From Bradyrhizobium sp. 195 (lineage in GTDB: Bacteria > Pseudomonadota > Alphaproteobacteria > Rhizobiales > Xanthobacteraceae): 64,000 nucleotides of DNA. The position numbers and the translations under genes are program-made. The notes beneath the pieces are model-generated. The model saw nothing but the letters and a program-made list of their open reading frames with translations, ran no database searches and was not told the DNA's origin. The stretch is taken from positions 5,642,001 through 5,706,000 of the forward strand of contig NZ_CP082161.1 of assembly GCF_023101665.1 (NCBI RefSeq), given 5' to 3'. Below are positions 53,690 to 62,285 of the stretch, piece by piece; position 1 is the stretch's first letter; each line of letters opens with the position of its first letter.

Positions 53690-54840
53690 GTTTATTCTCG
53701 ACCCGTTCCATGAGGAATGGCCTGCCGCGGTTTGCACCCCGCGACAGGCCGCTGGCGATCGGATCGAGCCCACCCAGAGCAGTTTGTGGCTGCCCCGTAG
53801 CGTGATCGCGTCAGCACCTTCATCGGACCCGGATGGTTGCCGGAACAACTTGGTTCGCTTCACAAGGCAGGGTCGACGAAGATGACACAGACTAACATAA
53901 CGACGGCCGGGATCGATACGTCCAAGGCTAAACTGGACATCGCGGTTCATGGTCGAACCGAACGCTGGCAGGTCGCCAATGCTTTACCGGGTTGGCGCGC
54001 TCTGGCAGCAAACCTGGCCAAGGCCGGCGTCACGCGGATCGGGATCGAGGCCACTGGCGGCTATGAACGTGGCGTGGTGGAGCATTTGCGATCGGCCGGT
54101 TTTACCGTGCTGTTGCTGCAGCCGCTTCAGGTCAAGGCCTTCGCCAAGGTCCATTTGCGCCGGGCCAAGAACGATGCGCTCGACGCCGTATTGATCGCCG
54201 CCTGTGCTGCGGCGCTCGATCCCCCTGAGATCGCGCCGGATCCGCGATTGACGGAATTGGCCGACTATCTGACCTTCCTTGAGCAGATCGAGGAAGATAT
54301 CCGGCGCTTCAAGACGCGTCTCGAGCACATCGACGAGCCTGCGTTGCGACGCATCGTCAACAGCGACATCGCCCGGTTGAAGGCACGCAAGGCCGCGCAG
54401 ATTCGTGACATTGCCAAGCGCCTTCGTGCCCACGACGCCCTAGCCATGCGGCTCAAGCTGGTGCTGAGCATTCCCGGCATCGGCGAGCGGACGGCGCTGG
54501 CGATCGTCATCCGCATGCCCGAACTCGGACGCGTCAGCCGGGAGCAAGCCGCAGCCCTGGCCGGGCTGGCTCCCTTCGATTCCGACAGCGGACAGCACAG
54601 AGGACAGCGCAAGATCGCCGGAGGCCGCAGCCGCCTACGGCGCTCCCTGTTCGCCGCGGCCCTTCCAGCTGCCTTCCGCTGGAACAAGGCCTTGATCGCG
54701 CTCTATGCACGCCTCATGGCAAGGGGCAAAGTCCACAACGCAGCACTAATCGCCTGCGCCAGGAAACTCCTGATCTACGCCAATACTGTCGTACAACGCG
54801 GCACGCCCTGGACCGAAAAAGTCGCCTAGCCTTTAATGGT
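53690..54840 (+). mobile_element. IS110 family insertion sequence (ends approximate)
   Basis: The transposase gene is preceded by about 190 non-coding bases and followed by a very short right end, the layout of IS110-group elements, which lack long terminal inverted repeats and target-site duplications. The left non-coding part contains a strong stem-loop (53719-53750: GGCCTG, a C/A mismatch, CGCG, 10-base loop) and a smaller GCAG/CTGC hairpin, as expected for a bridge RNA. The exact ends cannot be set without an empty-site comparison. Another copy is not present in the window. Confidence 0.65.
53882..54829 (+). CDS. IS110 family transposase
   Basis: The 315-residue protein is complete. The N-terminal RuvC-like DEDD domain has D12 (TAGIDTSKAKLD), E56 (GIEATGGYE), D98 and D101 (RRAKNDALDAV). 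The C-terminal transposase-20 domain has IPGIGERTALAIVIRMPEL and GGRSRLRRSLF, where S250 is a candidate for the nucleophilic serine. A coiled-coil-like linker separates them. The element is therefore potentially active. The ATG at 53882 is used; an in-frame ATG at 53837 would lie inside the non-coding left end. Confidence 0.9.
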   Translation: MTQTNITTAGIDTSKAKLDIAVHGRTERWQVANALPGWRALAANLAKAGVTRIGIEATGGYERGVVEHLRSAGFTVLLLQPLQVKAFAKVHLRRAKNDALDAVLIAACAAALDPPEIAPDPRLTELADYLTFLEQIEEDIRRFKTRLEHIDEPALRRIVNSDIARLKARKAAQIRDIAKRLRAHDALAMRLKLVLSIPGIGERTALAIVIRMPELGRVSREQAAALAGLAPFDSDSGQHRGQRKIAGGRSRLRRSLFAAALPAAFRWNKALIALYARLMARGKVHNAALIACARKLLIYANTVVQRGTPWTEKVA

Positions 54841-54856
54841 TGCTACGCTCCTTAGC

Positions 54857-55480
54857 TCAAGGCGCAATCAACAACCGGCTTTCGCGGTCCCACCGCCACA
54901 GCCGTTCGTTGGTGAGTTCGGTCCCGCCCCACCAGCGCTTGATCGGGTTGTGACGCCACATGTCGTCTTCGCGCGCGAAAACTGAACGCCCGAGTTCAGT
55001 CAGCGTGACCTTCCACTCGCTTCTGCCGAAATAACGATCGTCATTGTCGAACGCCGGATCGCCCAACAAGACCGGCGGCGCCGAATGTGCCCCAAGTTCG
55101 AGCAAGGCATCGTGCGCGTCGTTTTCGTCGAACACATCGCGCATCCACCGCGCCTCGGTGACACGCCTTTGCACGAGTTGATCGTTCGGCCGAGGATCGG
55201 ACCACACTTCGATCGAGTCGAACTTTTCGCAGAGCTGAAGGAAACCAATGTCCGGCGAGCCGAAGTCCATCAGCCAATTTCGTTCCACGCCGTCGAGCCA
55301 ATGATCGCCCCTTCTGGAGTGCTTCGCGGAACGTGGCTCCAGCCCCATCGCGAGCTCCTCTTCGGATGGCAATGGGCCCCGGACGTATCGAAGGGAAAAG
55401 CTGAGGGCGATGTTCGCCAGGTTAGAGCGGTCGAGCACCGCGGCTGCTCCACCGTTCGTCGCCAGGATCAGATGTGACAT
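54857..55480 (-). CDS. Uncharacterised protein, short paralogue of the next gene
   Basis: The 207-residue protein is related to its upstream neighbour. Shared segments are an N-terminal NLANIALSFSLRYVRGPLPS (resembling DUF1835 starts), DSIEVWSDPRPNDQL, and the C-terminal HNPIKRWWGGTELTNERLW and RWDRESRLLIAP. It lacks about 120 middle residues of the longer copy. No function is known. The composition looks less GC-rich than the surrounding core genes. It ends 27 bases from the IS110 transposase stop, in convergent orientation. Confidence 0.68.
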   Translation of the reverse strand: MSHLILATNGGAAAVLDRSNLANIALSFSLRYVRGPLPSEEELAMGLEPRSAKHSRRGDHWLDGVERNWLMDFGSPDIGFLQLCEKFDSIEVWSDPRPNDQLVQRRVTEARWMRDVFDENDAHDALLELGAHSAPPVLLGDPAFDNDDRYFGRSEWKVTLTELGRSVFAREDDMWRHNPIKRWWGGTELTNERLWRWDRESRLLIAP

Positions 55481-55536
55481 GATCGACTTTCAAAATTGAT
55501 ACGCAATACGGGAGTATACTGAGCAACACGCAGGCC

Positions 55537-56535
55537 TTAGTCAGGCGCGATCAACAACCGGCTCTCGCGATCCCAGCGCCAGAGCTGTTCGTTGGTGAGG
55601 AGCGTACCACCCCACCAACGCCGGATCGGATTGTGACGGCGGAAATCCTCCCGGCCCTCCAGAACCGCTTTGCCGAATTCGGTCAGCGACGGCCGGCTCC
55701 GGCGATAAGCGGCGTTGCGACCGCGCGCATCGTGCGGGGCCAGAGTGGCGAGCTTCGGGTCGAGACCGGTGATCGCCGGCATCGGGCCGGACCCAAGCCC
55801 TTCGAGCAACGGACCAAGCTCCCACTGGTCGAACACGCGCGTCTCGAGCAGTCCGCCCGGCTGAAACAGCTCCTTCGTGCGGTTGTGGCCCCTCGCAATC
55901 AGGTCGAGAAGCCCCGATTCCGTCGCGCCCAGCCCATTGATGGTTGACGGCAGTTCTGCCAGCAAGTGCTCCATCGCCGGCGTCAGGAAAGGCAGCCTGG
56001 GCAGTTCGCGGCCCAGCAATCCGAAACAGAGCTCCGGTGTAGGTGCCCGGTAAGCTTCCCAGGCCATGCGGCCGGCCTCGAAGTCAGGCTCTGCTACGTC
56101 GAACGCCCGCACGGCACGGTCGCGCAGCCTCGCACCGCCCGATTCGAGCAGATCGAAATCGACGAGGCTCAATTTCAGGCGCTCGCCCATGTAGGATTGA
56201 GAGCGCAGGTAATCGAGACTCCAGACCAGCTGCAATTGATCGTTCGGACGGGGATCAAACCACAGCTCGATGAGATCGAAGCCGTAGGCCTTGCAGAACC
56301 AATCCAGCGGGAGCTGCTTGTGCGCGAGGCCGGTCTCGGGAGACCGCGGAACAAGATCGGACCACTGCGCCTCTGGATCGTCTCTGTAAGAGCGACCGGT
56401 AAAGTATCTTTCGAGGTGGTGCGACGTCGGCAGCGGTCCCCAGACGAAGCGAAAGATCAGGGGCACGACCATGTCGGCGCGACCGATATAGGTGAGACCG
56501 ACTCCGGACGAACTGGTCAGGATCAGACGCTTCAT
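55537..56535 (-). CDS. Uncharacterised protein, long paralogue (DUF1835-like N-terminus)
   Basis: The 332-residue protein has a beta-rich N-terminus (LILTSSSGVGLTYIGRADMV, FVWGPLPTSHH) reminiscent of DUF1835, then LIELWFDPRPNDQLQLVWSL, a middle region that is mostly helical, and a C-terminal HNPIRRWWGGTLLTNEQLW ending in RWDRESRLLIAPD. The RWWGGT block is the best conserved between the pair and may be the functional core. The start ATG at 56535 follows GGTGGTGAG. It lies 56 bases upstream of the short copy and downstream of recA on the same strand. Confidence 0.68.
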   Translation of the reverse strand: MKRLILTSSSGVGLTYIGRADMVVPLIFRFVWGPLPTSHHLERYFTGRSYRDDPEAQWSDLVPRSPETGLAHKQLPLDWFCKAYGFDLIELWFDPRPNDQLQLVWSLDYLRSQSYMGERLKLSLVDFDLLESGGARLRDRAVRAFDVAEPDFEAGRMAWEAYRAPTPELCFGLLGRELPRLPFLTPAMEHLLAELPSTINGLGATESGLLDLIARGHNRTKELFQPGGLLETRVFDQWELGPLLEGLGSGPMPAITGLDPKLATLAPHDARGRNAAYRRSRPSLTEFGKAVLEGREDFRRHNPIRRWWGGTLLTNEQLWRWDRESRLLIAPD

Positions 56536-56557
56536 CTCACCACCTGATCAACGCAAC

Positions 56558-56609
56558 GCAAAACGAAACGGGCACTGACGACGTCGGCAACTCAACGTCT
56601 TCAGCGCCC
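56558..56609 (-). terminator. Intrinsic terminator of recA
   Basis: On the minus strand a GC-rich stem (56596-56609 with 56570-56583, two mismatches) is followed by a T-rich tract (CGTTTCGTTTTG). It lies 30 bases after the recA stop. Confidence 0.65.
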
Positions 56610-56639
56610 GCTCCTCGCGAAAAACTTTCGCGTTAAGGC

Positions 56640-57728
<1,089 letters not shown>

Positions 57729-57799
57729 TGGGTCGTGCTCCTTATGGCGAGGATTCGCGTGAGGGACAAACGGTTGCGAGGCGGCTCGGCGATAAAAGC

Positions 57800-57828
57800 A
57801 ATGTACCCCATTTGTTCTAGGTTCGCAA
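57800..57828 (-). promoter_or_regulatory. recA promoter (-35 TTGCGA, -10 TACATT)
   Basis: On the minus strand TTGCGA (57823-57828) and TACATT (57800-57805) are 17 bases apart, the optimal spacing. The -35 element lies inside the LexA box, so LexA binding would block RNA polymerase. Confidence 0.65.
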
Positions 57829-57835
57829 TATGTTC
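57821..57835 (-). promoter_or_regulatory. LexA (SOS) box of recA
   Basis: The 15-base site reads GAAC-N7-GAAC on the minus strand, the exact alphaproteobacterial LexA operator. It overlaps the -35 hexamer of recA and also faces the divergent 66-residue gene. Confidence 0.88.
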
Positions 57836-58003
57836 TTTTGCGGTTTTGGGCATTCCACCCATGGGCGCGTTATGCGCACAACTGAACAGACGCCGTTCCG
57901 ATTCTGGATCCTAATCTCATCATCACCGCACGGACCGTGGCTGCTATCGGTGACGAGAACGCCGACTGCGCTCCCGCCCTCCTCACACGGACAGGGGCGT
58001 GCC

Positions 58004-58204
58004 ATGTTCAAGCGACGACGTTTCAAACAACAACTGACCCTTCAAGACCGGCTCTCCGCATGGGTGAAGCAGGTCAAGGCGGACGCCTCCAGGCTTCCAC
58101 CCGGTCCTGAAAGGGACGCCCTGCTCAAGAAGGCCCGCCAGGCCGAGCTGGCCAATCATCTGCACGACTGGGTCAAATCCCCCGGCCTGCAACCGCCGAA
58201 ATAG
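58004..58204 (+). CDS. Small hypothetical protein (66 aa)
   Basis: The basic protein begins FKRRRFKQQLTLQDRLSAW and has the amphipathic stretch PERDALLKKARQAELANHLH. There are no cysteines, membrane segments or known domain. The start codon follows AGGGGCG. It is divergent from recA and shares the intergenic region with the LexA box, so SOS control is possible but not shown. Confidence 0.55.
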   Translation: MFKRRRFKQQLTLQDRLSAWVKQVKADASRLPPGPERDALLKKARQAELANHLHDWVKSPGLQPPK

Positions 58205-58359
58205 CAGAGCAGCCGCGACGTCCTTGCCCGACTAAAACTGACGTCCGTCAAAGACGCGGCCGCGCGTCGCCGTCATAATTCCGCAATCGTACGGCACCGA
58301 ACCTTTTCGCGGTCTGGGGCCTTCTTCAGGATGAGACCGCAACTCTGGGGACCTCAGTC

Positions 58360-58527
58360 ATGACCGAAGACAAACACCGCGAAACGATCAGGCGCAATCC
58401 GCTGCTCGAGGCGGCGCATGAGGAGATGATCAAGTTCGAGCGCAAGGAAAACGAGTTTCGCAAGAGGGATCGCGAAGAGCGCGCCAGCGAGCTCCATCTT
58501 CCCCTGAACGACATCAAGATCCACTGA
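58360..58527 (+). CDS. Small hypothetical protein (55 aa)
   Basis: The charged, helical protein starts MTEDKHRETIRRNPLLEAAH and contains a lysine/arginine/glutamate-rich helix (FERKENEFRKRDREERASEL). It follows GGGGACC at suitable spacing and has codon use like its neighbours. No family is recognised. The predicted single long amphipathic helix may mediate protein or RNA contact. Confidence 0.5.
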   Translation: MTEDKHRETIRRNPLLEAAHEEMIKFERKENEFRKRDREERASELHLPLNDIKIH

Positions 58528-58843
58528 AGCTCGCCGGGGCCGCTTCGAAACTGGTGACGCCGCGCCGGCGGTCCGGCTTGCGGGGCCCTCTCGCCAACCG
58601 CGCAGAGCTGGCCGCTAGCGATCGCCTTGTCCCCCCAAGGGGGCCGCATCGCACGCCAAGATGACGCGGAAGGCCCGCAGGTCATGCGCAACGGTATCTA
58701 AACACTACCTTCAAGCCACTGAGAGAACAACAGAATTTCCATGCGGCCTACTGTGCATGGGGTTGTTTTCCAGTTTTGCGAAGGGCGCCACGCCCGTGCC
58801 CTCGATCATCGCAGGGCACGGGCGCCACGCCCGTGCGCCTGTC
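58528..58843. other. Gene-poor interval with a long GC hairpin
   Basis: Most of these 316 bases show no signal. At 58791-58824 there is a perfect 12-bp inverted repeat (CGCCCGTGCCCT/AGGGCACGGGCG), and the unit GGGCGCCACGCCCGTGC occurs twice in direct orientation (from about 58785 and 58820). The hairpin lies just downstream of the 29-residue minus-strand gene and could end its transcript. Confidence 0.55.
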
Positions 58844-58933
58844 CTACAGCAGCGCCAGCAGCACGAGGCCGATCACCAGCACCACGAAGCCAGCCGCTGT
58901 CGCGGCGGCGAATGACCGCTCTACGTTATCCAT
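58844..58933 (-). CDS. Very small single-helix membrane protein (29 aa)
   Basis: The frame encodes MDNVERSFAAATAAGFVVLV followed by IGLVLLALL and TAG: a short charged start and one transmembrane helix ending at the C-terminus. GGGGTGG precedes the ATG by about 5 bases. Such tiny membrane proteins are easily missed. No family can be named. Confidence 0.5.
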   Translation of the reverse strand: MDNVERSFAAATAAGFVVLVIGLVLLALL

Positions 58934-59184
58934 GATGCCACCCCGTTGCCGGCGTGCCACGTTTCCCCCATGGCGGCGCCGAACGGTTTGGAATCTTGCC
59001 GACGGGTGTGTCCGCAGTTGTGCGAACGGATGTCGAAATTGGGACGGGTGCGGGGCCAGTCTGCGGCCTCAGCATCGCGCCCGGAAATCTGTCTGCCGCC
59101 TGTCAGGCTGCCGTAAGCGGAGCCCGCTAGGGTGATGCGGCTATGGTGTTGCAGCCCAGCACCTCAGCCTCCAATAACTTTCTG

Positions 59185-59217
59185 CCCCGCTTGGCTCTCC
59201 CCAGGCGGGGTTTTTTT
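59185..59217 (+). terminator. Strong intrinsic terminator without an obvious gene
   Basis: The stem CCCCGC (59185-59190) with GCGGGG (59205-59210), or a shorter CCCC/GGGG alternative, is followed by seven T. No coding gene on the plus strand ends here, which suggests an untranslated RNA upstream. It also overlaps by two bases the end of the DUF2798 gene on the other strand. Confidence 0.75.
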
Positions 59218-59473
59218 AAGCCTGGCTGCCGGCGCGCGGTTCCCGCTCCTCCTGCGTCAGGCGCAGCGCGAAGGCGCGGATCGCGGGCGCCGCCAACAGC
59301 AAGATCGGCAGCATCGCGGCCCAGGCGATCAGCCACGACACCATCCAGTGCCCAACGAAGATCATCGCACTGTCCGCGGGAAGGCTGGCGATCCCTGCCG
59401 CGATCAGCGAGGTCAATCCGGACTGGATGATTCCGAAGACGAAGTGACTGTAGCGGCGGGGAATGCCGAGCAT
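59216..59473 (-). CDS. DUF2798 family small membrane protein
   Basis: The 85-residue protein has two hydrophobic helices (SHFVFGIIQSGLTSLIAAGI and WLIAWAAMLPILLLAAPAI), with the DUF2798 pattern YSHFVFGIIQSGLTS and MVSWLIAWAAMLPILLL. The C-terminus is charged (LRLTQEEREPRAGS). The function is unknown. The ATG at 59473 fits the family start (IPRRYSHFVFG); the upstream in-frame ATG at 59551 adds a cysteine-containing segment of doubtful coding quality. Confidence 0.75.
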   Translation of the reverse strand: MLGIPRRYSHFVFGIIQSGLTSLIAAGIASLPADSAMIFVGHWMVSWLIAWAAMLPILLLAAPAIRAFALRLTQEEREPRAGSQA

Positions 59474-59800
59474 GACGGGCCCATGTTGCTTGCCGTTACA
59501 CGCCAAGCAAAGCACATGCCGCAGCATGGAATCGGTCCCTGGCGGGCCCACGGGCCGGTCTCGGTACGTGAACGCACCGGGACGTAAGCTCAGGAACTCT
59601 GTTCATGGTCGGAGAACCACGGGGATCCGACAGTCTCGCTGACGGACCGGAGTCTTAAACACGGCTTCACTTGTTTCGGGGCGCGCGCTTTCGAGAGATC
59701 CTTGAACTATCCGGGGCTTACCGACAGATTTAGCTTGTCTCGGGAATATTGAGACGACCAGCATGTTTGCAATCTTGGACGTGAATCGTGGGAGGTCGCC
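59474..59800. other. Gene-free interval before the 66-aa gene
   Basis: There are 327 bases without a gene. A weak EcfG-like pair, GGAAT (59743-59747) and TGTT (59764-59767), 16 bases apart, precedes the next gene by about 33 bases; both hexamers deviate from consensus. Nothing else is evident. Confidence 0.4.
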
Positions 59801-60001
59801 ATGAATCACAGGGGCATCGAGTTCACCGTCGCCAAGACGGCGATTCCCGGAATCTGGCAATGGCAGTTCCGGATCGGCGAGCAGATCAAGTCCGGCAGGA
59901 CCGAGACGAAAATCGATCTGCTCGCGATCCGGCGCGTGCAGCTGCGCATCGATCGGGAGCTGAAGCGATCGGCCGAAAGGCCGCCAGAACCCGCCGGATG
60001 A
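59801..60001 (+). CDS. Small hypothetical protein (66 aa)
   Basis: The protein begins MNHRGIEFTVAKTAIPGIWQ and contains WQFRIGEQIKSGRTETKIDL followed by an arginine-rich helix. It has GGGAGGTCGCC before the ATG, an excellent ribosome site. The pattern looks like a small beta-hairpin plus helix. No function is known. Confidence 0.62.
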   Translation: MNHRGIEFTVAKTAIPGIWQWQFRIGEQIKSGRTETKIDLLAIRRVQLRIDRELKRSAERPPEPAG

Positions 60002-60117
60002 AATCCGCGGCATCATCCGTAGCCGCCCGGAATTGATCTGACGCTGGTTTGGGATTGGAGTGCGCGCGCCCATGGCCCTGGGGACGAGGCCATCACGCGC
60101 GCTATTCGGTGCCAGCC

Positions 60118-60351
60118 ATGCCGCTCTATTTCTTTCGAATCCGGAATGGCCGCTATTCCGGCTGCGCCGATCAGGCGACGGAATTTGCCGATCGCGATTC
60201 GGCCTGGAAAGAAATGACCAGTGTCTGCGCCGACATGACCGCCGGCCTTGCGCGCAAGCTCCAGGAAAATTCCGAATGGCACATGGAGCTGCTGGACGAG
60301 GCCAAGGAGCCCGTGTTCCGGATCCGCATCGTTGCCGAGACCCTCGACTAG
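60118..60351 (+). CDS. DUF6894-like small protein
   Basis: The 77-residue protein starts MPLYFFRIRNGRYSGCADQA, like the MPRYFFHV start of the DUF6894 family, and has EFADRDSAWKEMTSVCADM and ELLDEAKEPVFRIRIVAE. Members are small cytoplasmic proteins of unknown function, abundant in Bradyrhizobium. The ATG at 60118 is chosen by this pattern over the frame start at 60049. Confidence 0.72.
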   Translation: MPLYFFRIRNGRYSGCADQATEFADRDSAWKEMTSVCADMTAGLARKLQENSEWHMELLDEAKEPVFRIRIVAETLD

Positions 60352-60375
60352 CAAGGTCTGCGGATCAGGCCCGTT

Positions 60376-60630
60376 TCAGTCCGCGCTGGGCAGCCGCCGC
60401 ATGGTGAATTCGATGTCGCCGCCGGGCAGTTCGCGCCAGGTCTCGACCGCGCTCATATAGCCGGCCTTGGGGTAGCGGGCGAAGAAGGCCTGCGCCCGTT
60501 CCCGCGCCGCCGCACGCGGCAGCGTGAAGGTCTCGCGCAGATAGCCGTCGCCGACCGTTTGGCCGGGCTTGCCGGCCGGCTTGCGCCGGCGCGCCATCCG
60601 CTCGGCAAGATCCCGCGGGCGATCGGCCAT
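60376..60630 (-). CDS. Hypothetical protein (84 aa)
   Basis: The basic N-terminus (ADRPRDLAERMARRRKPAGK) is followed by a compact domain with TFTLPRAAARERAQAFFARY, VETWRELPGGDIEFTMRRL. The ATG at 60630 has GGAGAG about 7 bases upstream. No family is recognised. It converges with the DUF6894-like gene. Confidence 0.6.
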   Translation of the reverse strand: MADRPRDLAERMARRRKPAGKPGQTVGDGYLRETFTLPRAAARERAQAFFARYPKAGYMSAVETWRELPGGDIEFTMRRLPSAD

Positions 60631-60737
60631 GCCCTGCTCTCCTCTACGCAATACGCTCGACCAAATGTAGGGAGCGGATCGGATCAAGAGGAGTCCCAAT
60701 CGGAGGCGTCGTTGCAGCCCCCGATCGGGCCATGCGA

Positions 60738-61031
60738 TCAATTGGCGGCCGTGCCGGACTTCTTCTTCGGCGCGCTGGTTGCGGCCGAGGCCTTCGGCGC
60801 CGCGGTCTGCTTCGGCGGATCGGAGCGCATGCCGCCCCAGGGATCGTTGGACGCCTTGGTGTCCGGAATCTTCTTCAGCGTCTCCTTATAGGCCTTGTCA
60901 CGCTCGGCTTCAGCGGCCCTCTCCTCCGGGGTCTTGCTCGGGGCGTCCTGCAGCAAATTGAGCTGGGGCATTTGCGCGTAGGCAGGTCCCGCCACCACGG
61001 CCAGCACCGCGGCCAAACGGAAAAGCTTCAT
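60738..61031 (-). CDS. Small exported protein with DPWGG motif (copy 1)
   Basis: The 97-residue protein has a signal peptide (LFRLAAVLAVVAGPAYA, cleavage after residue 19), a helical charged part (KTPEERAAEAERDKAYKETL), KKIPDTKASNDPWGGMRSDP and a lysine/alanine-rich tail. The core Y-K-x-x-L-x-x-I-P-x-x-K-x-x-x-D-P-W-G-G-x-R is shared with the protein at 62692-62916. The ATG follows AAGGAG. A periplasmic role is inferred. Confidence 0.72.
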   Translation of the reverse strand: MKLFRLAAVLAVVAGPAYAQMPQLNLLQDAPSKTPEERAAEAERDKAYKETLKKIPDTKASNDPWGGMRSDPPKQTAAPKASAATSAPKKKSGTAAN

Positions 61032-61124
61032 CGTCTACTCCTTGATCATCCATGAGGCACGGATCGCCCGCGTCTCGTCATCCTTGTCGTCGCCGGTCGC
61101 GGCCGCCGGGGCCGTTCGGGCCCG

Positions 61125-61256
61125 TTAGAGCCGATCCGATCGGCACGATTTGGGCGCATGCAGCCAATCGTCCCAGATCGGACCGCACTTGGTGCAGCCG
61201 CTCAGCGCCAGGCCGAGCGCGACCATAGAGAAGACGAGGACACACCGACGCAACAT
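61125..61256 (-). CDS. Small lipoprotein (43 aa)
   Basis: The frame begins MLRRCVLVFSMVALGLAL and has the lipobox LSGC at about residues 18-21, followed by TKCGPIWDDWLHAPKSC and a charged end. After lipidation the mature peptide has two more cysteines that could pair. AGGGGTGG lies upstream, and a sigma70 promoter is visible at 61281-61310. An ATG one codon earlier (61259) is possible. Confidence 0.68.
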   Translation of the reverse strand: MLRRCVLVFSMVALGLALSGCTKCGPIWDDWLHAPKSCRSDRL

Positions 61257-61280
61257 CATCCACCCCTACCCAAGCGAGCC

Positions 61281-61310
61281 ATCATATCGGCCCAAGTCAG
61301 GCATTTTCAA
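61281..61310 (-). promoter_or_regulatory. Probable promoter of the small lipoprotein gene
   Basis: TTGAAA (61305-61310) and TATGAT (61281-61286) on the minus strand are 18 bases apart, close to the sigma70 consensus, giving a very short leader before the start codon. Confidence 0.55.
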
Positions 61311-61404
61311 GCCGACGGGACCGGTGCGAGACCGGGTGACTTTGCCGCGCCGATGCGCGCACAATGGGACGAAACATCAGTCAATACAGGAGAGCGCGAC
61401 AGCA

Positions 61405-61869
61405 ATGCAAATGCAGCCAGACGCCGAATTCGGCCTCCCCGACGCCAGACGCATCCTCGGCGAGGTTTTTGCGCCCTGGGTCCAGGATCTCAACCTCGCG
61501 GTCGAGCGCATCGAGCACGCGCAGCCGGCGGATGTGGCGGACTGGCAGCCGGGCGCGCTCCTGCGCATGCCGTTTTCGGAGCGGCTGTGCCGGAACGGCG
61601 GCGTGGTCTGCGGCCAGGCCCTGATGGCGCTCGCCGACACCGCGATGGTGATCGCGATCCTCGCTGCCAATCGCGGCTATCGCCCCATGACCACGGTCGA
61701 CCAGACCACGCATTTCATGCGCGCGGTCTCCTCAATGGACGTGCTGGCGGACGCGCGCGTGGTGCGGCTCGGGCGTACCATGAGCTTTGGCCGCGTCACG
61801 CTGCTCTCGGCTGCCGACAACAAGCCGGTGGCGATGGTGTCGAGCGCGTTCGCTATGCTGCCGGGCTGA
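61405..61869 (+). CDS. PaaI family hot-dog thioesterase
   Basis: The 154-residue single hot-dog protein has GGVVCGQALMALADTAMVIA (the glycine turn and the catalytic-region aspartate of PaaI types), TTVDQTTHFMRAVSSMDVLA and GRTMSFGRVTLL. It likely hydrolyses acyl-CoA. The ATG at 61405 has GGAGAG upstream. The open frame continues back to 61150 but overlaps the promoter and lipoprotein gene on the other strand, so it is not used. Confidence 0.82.
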   Translation: MQMQPDAEFGLPDARRILGEVFAPWVQDLNLAVERIEHAQPADVADWQPGALLRMPFSERLCRNGGVVCGQALMALADTAMVIAILAANRGYRPMTTVDQTTHFMRAVSSMDVLADARVVRLGRTMSFGRVTLLSAADNKPVAMVSSAFAMLPG

Positions 61870-61887
61870 GCATCAGCTCAAAAGACG

Positions 61888-61977
61888 AGAGCCGCGCGAG
61901 CGCAAAGCGCACCGCGGCTCTCCATCGCGTTTGCATCGAAGCGAGAGGCCGAAGCGCGATTGCAGTTGCGCTTCGGC
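61888..61977. terminator. Two hairpins between convergent thioesterase and HdeA-like genes
   Basis: A 9-bp stem (61888-61896 with 61913-61921) and a perfect 10-bp stem (61948-61957 with 61968-61977, GCCGAAGCGC). Neither has a clear T run. They may act as bidirectional 3' ends. Confidence 0.45.
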
Positions 61978-61991
61978 CCGCACGATTCAAA

Positions 61992-62285
61992 TCACTTGCC
62001 GAGCACTTCGTCGGCCGCGGTGACGATGCTGGCGGTCGGATTCTTTCCGCAATAGGCACCGAATTTCTTGGCGTTCTCGATGAACACGTCGGTGTCGATG
62101 ATCGCGTTGTCCTCGTCGCCCTTGTACCAGCCGTCCATCCAGGTCAGCACGACCTGGATATTGTCTTCGCCGCTCTCGAGGAACTGCTTGCAGCTCATGG
62201 TCGAGAGGTCCCACTTGACGGCGTGGGCGGGCATCGACGACAGCGAGAACGCGGCGGCGAGCAGAAGCGAAAGCGTGGTCTTCAT
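61992..62285 (-). CDS. HdeA/HdeB family periplasmic protein
   Basis: The 97-residue protein has a signal peptide (LSLLLAAAFSLSSMPAHA, cleavage about residue 21) and the HdeA/HdeB pattern: two cysteines (MSCKQF and AYCGKNP) that would form the single disulfide, LESGEDNIQVVLTWMDGWYK and the helix after it. HdeA proteins are acid-activated periplasmic chaperones. The ATG at 62285 follows GGAGATTC. It lies alone. Confidence 0.85.
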   Translation of the reverse strand: MKTTLSLLLAAAFSLSSMPAHAVKWDLSTMSCKQFLESGEDNIQVVLTWMDGWYKGDEDNAIIDTDVFIENAKKFGAYCGKNPTASIVTAADEVLGK

